Source: Faecalibacterium sp. UBA7177 (lineage in GTDB: Bacteria > Bacillota > Clostridia > Oscillospirales > Ruminococcaceae). Taken from it: a DNA stretch of 6,678 nt. Position numbers and translations under genes: made by a program. Position 1 is the first letter of the stretch. Each line of letters begins with the position of its first letter. Below are positions 1 to 4,592 of this stretch, in pieces. Under the pieces are notes generated by a model, which searched no databases, was not told where the DNA came from, and saw only the letters and a program-made list of their open reading frames with translations. The stretch spans positions 1 through 6,678 of the forward strand of contig DKVN01000176.1 in assembly GCA_002491225.1 (NCBI GenBank), written 5' to 3'.

Positions 1-120
1 GTGTCGGCAGCGGACGGCGAGCGGAACCCCCGCCAAACTGCGAACGTCTGTCCCTTTGTCCAGCACAAAAGAACCGTCCCCCCGTCCCACCCTGTCCCAA
101 AAAAATATCGATACAACGCC
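1..120. other. Non-coding end with GTCCC-rich repeat-like sequence
   Basis: I see no gene here. Positions 49-98 carry four GTCCC units in close order. The core CACAAAAGAACCGTCCCC (63-80) resembles a short dispersed sequence that I recall from intergenic regions of many Clostridia genomes. A run of seven A (100-106) follows. Only one copy lies in the window, so repeat status cannot be shown from it. It may mark the boundary between the phage late operon and other DNA. Confidence 0.35.
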
Positions 121-157
121 AAAAGGAGGGCGAGCCCATCCCGGGCCCGCCCTCCTT
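121..157 (-). terminator. Intrinsic terminator at the end of the late operon
   Basis: Read on the minus strand, a 15-bp stem pairs 157-143 with 137-123, including one G-T pair, around a 5-base loop (142-138). The base AAGGAGGGCG/CGCCCTCCTT is perfect. The stem ends in TT and two more T residues follow (122-121). It lies 23 bases after the TAA stop of the last gene. The T run is short, but the stem is very stable. The plus strand has no T run after the stem, so the direction fits the operon. Confidence 0.75.
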
Positions 158-179
158 GTGTTCTCCTGCTGCTTCTCGT

Positions 180-935
180 TTACCCTTCCTCATCCCACCC
201 CAGCAGCTTGCGCAGGCGGTAGTAGAGGTTCGCGCTGCCGTCGGCCGCGCCCTGGCTCAGGGTCAGCAGGGCCGGGGTGTTGCTCGCCATCTGCTTGGCC
301 AGCTGGGTGGTGTAGGCGTTCAGCGCCGCCTGCGCGCCGCCCAGCCGCTCGGCGCTCAGCTGCGCGAGGTTATTTTGGTAGCTGTTCAGCAGCTTGGCCA
401 GCTGGGTCTGCCGCCCGGCCTCGAGCTCATTGCGCGCCTTGCCGTACTGGTTGTGCAGGCTGCCGATCGTGCTCTCGGCCGCGCCGCCGCCAAGCCCCTG
501 CGCCGCCATGTCCTGCGGCAGACGCAGCAGGCTCAGCATCTTGTTCAGGTAGGCCTCCTGCAGCGCCTTGTCGGTCTGGGCGTTCAGCTCGCCGCGGGCC
601 GCCTCGTACTCCCGCTGCTGCTGCGCCTGCGCCAGCCGGTAGGCCTCGTCCCGCGCCTGCTGCTGCGCCGCCAGAAAGGCCGCCAGCAGCGCGGCTCCGG
701 CATCCGCCCCGCCGCCCGTCTGGGCCTGCGCCGGGGCGGCGGCCGCGCTGGCCCCGCCGCTGCCCGTGCCCCGGCTGCCGCCGCCCGTGGATGCGGGCTT
801 CTGCACCGCCGGGCGGTAGACGTTCACCGTGTGGTCGTTTGGGTTGCGGGTGCTCGGCTTGCCGGTCTCCTCCTTGTGCAGGTCGTAGTGCTTGGGGTCG
901 ATCGGCTGGGTCGTATACGGGCCGTGTACCGCCAT
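180..935 (-). CDS. Ala/Gln-rich helical protein, probable virion-associated protein
   Basis: This 251-aa protein has no certain function. The N-terminal 45 residues are polar and Pro/His-rich (MAVHGPYTTQPIDPKHYDLH...). Residues 49-80 are a Gly/Ser/Ala linker. Residues about 80-215 form a long helical, coiled-coil-like region rich in Gln and Ala. In the middle is LPQDMAAQGLGGGAAESTIG (139-158), followed by LHNQYGKARNELEAGR. I recall similar LPQ-AAQG-GG-ES patterns in uncharacterised structural proteins of Clostridia phages. There is no signal peptide or membrane segment. The ATG at 935 has GAGGAGGG 7 bases upstream, inside the end of the holin gene. It is the last gene before the terminator. 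A structural protein downstream of the lysis cassette is unusual but not unknown. An internal or ejected virion protein is one possibility. Confidence 0.6.
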   Translation of the reverse strand: MAVHGPYTTQPIDPKHYDLHKEETGKPSTRNPNDHTVNVYRPAVQKPASTGGGSRGTGSGGASAAAAPAQAQTGGGADAGAALLAAFLAAQQQARDEAYRLAQAQQQREYEAARGELNAQTDKALQEAYLNKMLSLLRLPQDMAAQGLGGGAAESTIGSLHNQYGKARNELEAGRQTQLAKLLNSYQNNLAQLSAERLGGAQAALNAYTTQLAKQMASNTPALLTLSQGAADGSANLYYRLRKLLGWDEEG

Positions 936-938
936 CCC

Positions 939-1166
939 TCAGCCCTCCTCTTCCGCCGTCTCACCGGCAAGCTCGGGCAGCCCGGCGAGGCTGGTGAGCA
1001 GGCTCGCCACCCCCGCCAGCGCCGCCGTGCCCAGCACGGTCAGCCAGTCCACCGCCGCGATGCTCGCCGCCGCGGGCAGCATCGCCACCGCCGTCTGGGC
1101 CATCGTTTTGGCCGCCCGCACCCCCGCGGCTTTCAGCCAGTGCAGGGTTTTGTTGCAGTTCTTCAT
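939..1166 (-). CDS. Phage holin, r1t-type
   Basis: This 75-aa small membrane protein is predicted to form the lesion that releases the endolysin through the cytoplasmic membrane. It has two hydrophobic segments, about residues 21-38 and 42-63, with a short turn at VDW (39-41). The pattern KTMAQTAVAML..., VDWLTVLGTAALAGVASLLTSLAGLPE is characteristic of the Lactococcus phage r1t holin family. The positive N-terminus and acidic tail (GETAEEEG) suit the usual topology. An AAAGGAGGG ribosome site lies 7 bases before the ATG. The gene follows a hairpin-bearing gap after the coiled-coil gene. Its last codons contain the GAGGAGGG ribosome site for the next gene, whose start lies 3 bases after the TGA stop. 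The family call is from sequence pattern and is fairly certain. Confidence 0.88.
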   Translation of the reverse strand: MKNCNKTLHWLKAAGVRAAKTMAQTAVAMLPAAASIAAVDWLTVLGTAALAGVASLLTSLAGLPELAGETAEEEG

Positions 1167-1193
1167 CCCTTCGCCCTCCTTTTGTTGATCGCG

Positions 1194-1225
1194 GCCCCGC
1201 GCAAACAGCCTCGCGCGGGGCTTTC
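1194..1225 (+). terminator. Hairpin with terminator shape on the plus strand, between the lysis genes
   Basis: A perfect 9-bp stem pairs GCCCCGCGC (1194-1202) with GCGCGGGGC (1213-1221), with a 10-base loop. On the plus strand TTTCTT follows (1222-1227). On the minus strand, the direction of the genes, no T run follows, so it should not terminate the operon there. It fills most of the gap between the coiled-coil gene and the holin and ends before the holin ribosome site. It may block antisense transcription, protect the mRNA, or act as a processing site. Confidence 0.5.
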
Positions 1226-1495
1226 TTATGCTGTGATGCAGTTTTTGATCTCCTCTTCGAGGTCGCCGATCCGGTGGTTGGCCACCTTGAGCTTCTCCTC
1301 CTGCAGCTCGGTGCGCTCCTCAAGGCGGTAGGTCCGCTCGATCAGGTTGTTGTGCGCCTGCACCCGCCGCTCCAGCTGCTCCATCCGGTAGGCCAGCAGC
1401 GCCGCGTTTTTGCGGTTGGAGCAGTAGCTGCCGCAAAAGCTGCCCAAGAGGCCCAGCCCCGCCGTGATCAGCGCCGCCAGCACCGCGCTGTCCAT
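1226..1495 (-). CDS. Membrane-anchored coiled-coil protein, holin-associated type
   Basis: This 89-aa protein has one N-terminal membrane segment (about residues 4-22, AVLAALITAGLGLLGSFCG). A charged heptad-patterned coiled coil follows (about 34-84), including YRMEQLERRVQAHNNLIERT and KVANHRIGDLEEE. Proteins of this design are common next to holins in Firmicutes phages and are loosely compared to XhlA, although XhlA has the opposite order of coil and membrane segment. It probably assists membrane disruption or the timing of lysis. I use the ATG at 1495 because GGGAGG lies 7 bases upstream. The GTG three bases earlier would leave a spacing of only 4. The start overlaps the lysin stop. Two cysteines (Cys21 and Cys25 in this numbering) sit at the end of the membrane segment. 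Specific function not established. Confidence 0.7.
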   Translation of the reverse strand: MDSAVLAALITAGLGLLGSFCGSYCSNRKNAALLAYRMEQLERRVQAHNNLIERTYRLEERTELQEEKLKVANHRIGDLEEEIKNCITA

Positions 1496-2460
1496 CACAC
1501 CGCCTCCCGGCAGGTAAGCCCCAGCTCGGCCGCCAGCGCCCGCAGCGCCGCGTCGTCCCCGGCCGTGGCCGGGCCGATGGTCACTTCGCCCAGCGTGTAC
1601 AGCCCCCGCTCGCTTGCCTCGGCCAGCATCCGGGCGAGGTCGCCGCGGGTCATCGGGCCGTACCGCCGGGTGACGGTGCCCGGCATCGGCTGCGGCTCGC
1701 CCGGCCGCGGCGCGCTGCCCGCATCTGCGCCGGGGCCTGCGCCGGTGCCGCTGCCCGCGCCGGTGTCAGTATTCGCGCCGGTGCCTGCATCGGTTCCGCC
1801 GCCGTTTCCCGCGCCGGTCTCGCCGCCGCCCGCCGCCGCGCCCTTGCCGGTGGCCAGCGTGCCGGTGATGATGGCGGGGTAGTCCTTGTAAGCGCGGTCG
1901 CAGTCCACCCGGCCAACAATGCCATCAACGCTGCCGCTGCTCGTGTACTGCCACAGGCCAAACGGCAGCTTGCCGGTGCAGCGCGGCCCGTACTGGGCGC
2001 ACCAGAGATCGTACCCGCGCAGCCGCTCAAACTCCAGCCGGTTGTTCACCATGTCGGCGCTGGCGTAAAGGCCCACATACCGCCCGCTGGCGGCGAGGGC
2101 ATCCAGCGCGGCCAGCACCCCATCGGTGCGGGCCGTTTTGCTCAAGGCCAGAATGCCCGGCTCGTATTCGACATCGTACCAGATGCCATACGCAAGCCGT
2201 TTGCCGCCGATCGCCCGCAAAAAGCCCTCGGCCTCCTGCTGCGGCGTGTAATTGCCCCAGTAGGCGTACCAGTAGGCCCCCACCGGGATGCCCGCAGCCG
2301 TGGCCGCGGCGTAGTACTCCTCAAAGCGGGGGTCAACCGTGCCCCCGCCGTACCCGGCCCGGAGGATGATAAAATCAAGACGCCCGGCGGTATGCTGCGC
2401 GGCCAGCCTGTCCCAATCCACCCTGCCCTGCCATTTTGAGATGTCAATTCCGTTTTTCAT
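1495..2460 (-). CDS. GH25 endolysin (N-acetylmuramidase)
   Basis: This 321-aa enzyme is predicted to cut the MurNAc-GlcNAc beta-1,4 bond of host peptidoglycan at the end of infection. The GH25 domain spans residues 1-198. It has GIDISKWQG with Asp6, YDVEYE with Asp96 and Glu98 as the likely catalytic pair, LWQYTSSGSVDGI (169-181) and the closing VDCDRAY with Asp186/Asp188. Residues about 200-255 are a Gly/Ala/Thr-rich linker. Residues about 263-321 form a small C-terminal module (RYGPMTRGDLARMLAEA, then EVTIGPATAGDDAALRALA), probably wall-binding, of a kind I associate with lysins of gut Clostridia. There is no signal peptide, so export needs the holin. The ATG at 2460 follows TAGGAGGG by 6 bases. 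The TGA stop overlaps the next start as TGATG. A virion-associated lysin is a less likely alternative, given the lysis genes next door. Confidence 0.92.
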   Translation of the reverse strand: MKNGIDISKWQGRVDWDRLAAQHTAGRLDFIILRAGYGGGTVDPRFEEYYAAATAAGIPVGAYWYAYWGNYTPQQEAEGFLRAIGGKRLAYGIWYDVEYEPGILALSKTARTDGVLAALDALAASGRYVGLYASADMVNNRLEFERLRGYDLWCAQYGPRCTGKLPFGLWQYTSSGSVDGIVGRVDCDRAYKDYPAIITGTLATGKGAAAGGGETGAGNGGGTDAGTGANTDTGAGSGTGAGPGADAGSAPRPGEPQPMPGTVTRRYGPMTRGDLARMLAEASERGLYTLGEVTIGPATAGDDAALRALAAELGLTCREAV

Positions 2461-2471
2461 GCTGCGCCCTC

Positions 2472-2915
2472 CTATTCACAGTAATAGCAAACAACGCTGC
2501 GGGTGTTTCCCCAGTAGAAGGCATGTGCAGCAGAAGCCGTTTCCTGTCTGTCTGTGGTTCCTGAAATCGTAAGGATGCCGGTGCTCTGGTCATATGCCAA
2601 GGATGTTGACGCAGTAAAGGTTCGCCGTTCAAATTGCCCGGAGCCAAGCTCTGTTCTTGTATAGGAGCTGCACACGCTGTATGCGAAATTTTCAATGGTA
2701 AGCTGCTGCCATGCGTCCGGCAAAATTGTTTTCATGTCCACATTGCCATTCGCGCTCGGGATATTGATCCGTTTGACCTTCAGGCTGCCGGTCACGCTCT
2801 GCACCGGTTTGCTGCCCTGTTTCACAGATACGGTTACCCCGCTTTTGATGTTGTTCGCGGTCAGGTTCTCGGTGCTCACCCTGCCCCCGCCCGCGCGCAT
2901 CAGTACCTTGCCCAT
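2472..2915 (-). CDS. Small phage protein, MGKV paralog B (probable virion tip or fibre component)
   Basis: This 147-aa protein is a paralog of the 151-aa one. It shares MGKV, RAGGGRV, the SG-TV-V-QGSK-VQ-VTG pattern and ILPDAWQQLTIENF (residues 64-77). The rest diverges except TGIL (112-115) and the end SVVCYYCE. The C-terminal half is rich in Ser and Thr, and its DNA is only 53% GC by hand count (95 of 180 bases at 2461-2640) against about 75% in neighbouring genes, suggesting recent acquisition or exchange. I prefer the ATG at 2915 to the TTG just before it, because the paralog also starts MGKV. The GGAAAGGCGG ribosome site is imperfect, so coupling to the preceding 47-aa ORF through TGATG may matter. 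The TAG stop is part of the TAGGAGGG ribosome site of the lysin. Function unknown. Confidence 0.75.
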   Translation of the reverse strand: MGKVLMRAGGGRVSTENLTANNIKSGVTVSVKQGSKPVQSVTGSLKVKRINIPSANGNVDMKTILPDAWQQLTIENFAYSVCSSYTRTELGSGQFERRTFTASTSLAYDQSTGILTISGTTDRQETASAAHAFYWGNTRSVVCYYCE

Positions 2916-3058
2916 CAACCCACCGCCTTTCCATCGGTCGAGCCTGCTTGTGCCGCCTGCTCAGCGGCTGCTTCCGGCAGCCCCCTCCGCTGCCGGTTTT
3001 TGCCAACAGCATCCTGTACAGCCTCCTGCCATTTCGAGAGGTCGATGCCATGCAGCAT
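2915..3058 (-). CDS. 47-aa ORF with a GH25 lysozyme N-terminus (truncated lysin remnant or small leader-type protein)
   Basis: This short ORF starts MLHGIDLSKWQ, which aligns without gaps with the first 11 residues of the complete GH25 lysin (MKNGIDISKWQ) including the catalytic-type Asp6. After residue 11 the similarity stops. The rest (EAVQDAVGKNRQ..., then an Ala/Gln-rich stretch ending TDGKAVG) has no lysozyme features and cannot be an enzyme. The start lies 15 bases after the stop of paralog A, and the short upstream sequence (AGGCGACGCAGG) resembles the ribosome-site region before the real lysin. Its TGA stop overlaps the ATG of paralog B as TGATG, so it may be translated and coupled to it. 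It could be a decayed lysin fragment left by a tandem duplication, or a retained small protein. I favour the fragment, with moderate certainty. Confidence 0.55.
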   Translation of the reverse strand: MLHGIDLSKWQEAVQDAVGKNRQRRGLPEAAAEQAAQAGSTDGKAVG

Positions 3059-3073
3059 CCTGCGTCGCCTACT

Positions 3074-3529
3074 TTACGCGGTCATGTACCACACATAACA
3101 AACTGCAGATGTCGAAATATGCAGCGGAAGCGAGTTGTAAATGGTATTGAGGTTTACATCGCCGTTAAACACGTTGACCTGAAGAATCCCGGTTTCCGGG
3201 TTGTAGGTTCTTGTCGCATAGCTGACAGGCTGCTCGCCCCAGTACCACAAGGAAACGTTGCTCTCGTTGATCCACCCCGATACATTGATATCGCCGAACA
3301 AAAAATTGGCAGCAGTCAGCTGCTGGTAGACATCCGGCAGCAGTTGCTTGATGTTGTAGCTGCCCGCGCCGCCAATCTGCAGCTGCAGCAGGTGCAGCGT
3401 CCCGGTCACCTCCTGCACTACCTTGCTGCCCTGCCGGACCGTGACGGTCGTCCCGCTCCGCAAATCCCCGGCGGCAAGGCCCTCCACCGTCACCCTGCCG
3501 CCGCCCGCGCGCAGCTGTACCTTACCCAT
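3074..3529 (-). CDS. Small phage protein, MGKV paralog A (probable virion tip or fibre component)
   Basis: This 151-aa protein has no function I can name. The N-terminal 76 residues (MGKVQLRAGGGRVTVEGL..., RQGSKVVQEVTGTL, LLPDVYQQLTAANF) match the next small gene closely. The C-terminal half differs, apart from a shared TGIL core (residues 113-116) and the ending SAVCY. It is rich in Asn, Ser, Tyr and Trp, as expected of a beta-rich binding domain, and GC there falls to about 47% (28 of 60 bases at 3121-3180). I chose the ATG at 3529 because AGGAGG lies 9 bases upstream and the match to the paralog begins exactly there; the open frame extends further upstream only as a shadow of the 327-aa gene. 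It overlaps that gene by ATGGGTAA. A receptor-binding or tip role is an inference from position and variability. Confidence 0.75.
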   Translation of the reverse strand: MGKVQLRAGGGRVTVEGLAAGDLRSGTTVTVRQGSKVVQEVTGTLHLLQLQIGGAGSYNIKQLLPDVYQQLTAANFLFGDINVSGWINESNVSLWYWGEQPVSYATRTYNPETGILQVNVFNGDVNLNTIYNSLPLHISTSAVCYVWYMTA

Positions 3530-4505
3530 TCTCCGGCGCCTCCTCCGTGCCCTCCTCGCCGCCCGGCTCGCCGCCGCCCGCCGGGGCCTGGGGCAGAACC
3601 GCCCGGCGCAGCCGCAGCGGCAGATCGGCCGTGGGGTGGCTGCCGTAGCAGGTCCACTTGAGCTGCCCATCCAGCGTCTCGCCGCTGTTGCCCGCCTCAC
3701 AGAGTGCGTCCAGCGCCTCCTTGCGGGCGAGGTCGGTCTCCCGCTCGCCGGTGCTGGCTGCCTGCGGGGCCTCCAGATCATACGCCGCCAGCAGCCCGGC
3801 GCAGGGCACCGTTTGGGTGTAGACGGCAAGCGCGGGGGCGGCGGGCGGCTCTTCGCCCTCCCCGGTCGTGTCGGTCCCGTCCCCCTCGGCCGCGGGCTCG
3901 GTTTCGCTGCCGCTCTCCCCGCCGCCCTCTTCGCCGCCCTCCGGCGTCTGGGGCTCCTCCACCCAACCATCCGCCAAAAGGGTGGCCGCAAACACCTGCA
4001 CCTCGGCGGCCAGCGCCGCGGCCTGCGCGGTCAGCTGCCCGGCCAGCGCGTCGGTCACCGCAAAGATGTCGGTGGCCCGCCCGCCCGGGTCGTACACCGC
4101 CTGGGCCATATCGGCCGAGCTGATTTCCACCACCTTCCGGTTGATCGCCGCGTCGGTCTCGGCCTTCGAGTAGGCCCCGGCCTCGGCCGCCGTCACCGCG
4201 TGGGGGTTGCCGGTGTCCGCCTCGTGCGCCTGCTGCAGCGCCAGCAGCGCCTCCAGCACCCCCTGCACGCTGCCGGGGGTGTCCTCGGGCAGCGCGCCCT
4301 CGCCCGGCACCGCCGCGCCCAGCTGGGCCGCGGCCTCCGGGGCCTCCAGCTGCTCCGCCAGCTCGTTCATCGCCGGGGCCAGCACCTCCCGGGGCAATTC
4401 GTCCATAATCCGCTGCATTTCTGTCGCCGAAACCCCCGGCGTGTCCGGCCTGCCGAGGTTGCCTTTTCCGCTCATCTCGGCCTCGCTCACCCGCCGAAAA
4501 CCCAT
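3522..4505 (-). CDS. Phage tail fibre / collar-like structural protein
   Basis: This 327-aa protein is probably a tail appendage. Residues 24-52 (GVSATEMQRIMDELPREVL...) resemble the N-terminus of many Firmicutes phage neck or fibre proteins. Residues 100-120 carry NPHAVTAAEAGAYSKAE, a motif recurring in phage tail fibres. Residues about 184-224 are an acidic Gly/Glu/Pro linker. The C-terminal block (about 228-304, beginning LAVYTQTVPCAGLLAAYDLE and including LDGQLKWTCYG) looks like a small beta domain common at the end of Firmicutes baseplate and fibre proteins. A second acidic Gly/Glu tail ends the protein. The ATG at 4505 has AAGGAGG about 8 bases upstream. Its last 8 bases overlap the start of the next gene, which suggests coupling. 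Structural role is likely from motifs and position. The exact part of the virion is unknown. Confidence 0.6.
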   Translation of the reverse strand: MGFRRVSEAEMSGKGNLGRPDTPGVSATEMQRIMDELPREVLAPAMNELAEQLEAPEAAAQLGAAVPGEGALPEDTPGSVQGVLEALLALQQAHEADTGNPHAVTAAEAGAYSKAETDAAINRKVVEISSADMAQAVYDPGGRATDIFAVTDALAGQLTAQAAALAAEVQVFAATLLADGWVEEPQTPEGGEEGGGESGSETEPAAEGDGTDTTGEGEEPPAAPALAVYTQTVPCAGLLAAYDLEAPQAASTGERETDLARKEALDALCEAGNSGETLDGQLKWTCYGSHPTADLPLRLRRAVLPQAPAGGGEPGGEEGTEEAPENG

Positions 4506-4540
4506 CCGCCTCTCCTCCTTTTTCGCCTTGTTGAAATTCC

Positions 4541-4589
4541 AAAAAGGGGCCGCGCCGTGACCCCCCCATGCGGGGGCCCGGCGCGGCCC
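4541..4589 (-). terminator. Strong intrinsic terminator after the tail-hub gene
   Basis: A perfect 10-bp GC stem pairs 4547-4556 with 4580-4589 (GGGCCGCGCC/GGCGCGGCCC). An inner 5-bp CCCCC/GGGGG hairpin (4563-4567 with 4572-4576) sits in its loop. On the minus strand a run of five T residues follows directly (4545-4541). The stem begins 3 bases after the TGA stop of the 670-aa gene (4595-4593). It ends 36 bases before the next ATG. No clear promoter lies between it and the next gene, so the downstream genes probably depend on read-through or antitermination. On the plus strand no T run follows the stem, so it is directional. Confidence 0.85.
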
Positions 4590-4592
4590 GGT

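Noticed and set aside
156..1331. Long open frame on the plus strand (391 codons)
   Set aside because: It runs antisense across three well-supported minus-strand genes and their gaps, is Arg/Leu/Gly-rich as expected of a GC-rich shadow, and has no recognisable domain.
1496..1498. GTG start for the coiled-coil protein and TTG start (2916-2918) for paralog B
   Set aside because: In each case an ATG follows immediately with better ribosome-site spacing or better agreement with the paralog.
1738..1850. Possible CRISPR or satellite array in the GCGCCGGTG-rich stretch
   Set aside because: The repeats are imperfect, have no spacers, and encode the Gly/Ala/Thr linker of the lysin in frame.
2915..3058. 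Simple frameshift restoring a longer lysin in the first copy
   Set aside because: Reading the other frames after codon 11 gives stops or sequence without GH25 motifs, so the lysin body is missing and not merely out of frame.
2472..3529. Diversity-generating retroelement variable region in the two paralogs
   Set aside because: No reverse transcriptase or template repeat is visible, and the diverged region covers whole half-proteins instead of a short adenine-directed patch at the C-terminus. The element could still lie outside the window, but nothing here supports it.
3530..3991. Upstream extension of the 151-aa gene (open to 3991)
   Set aside because: The extension is Arg/Pro-rich and lies within the fibre-like gene in another frame. 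The ribosome site and the paralog alignment both place the start at 3529.
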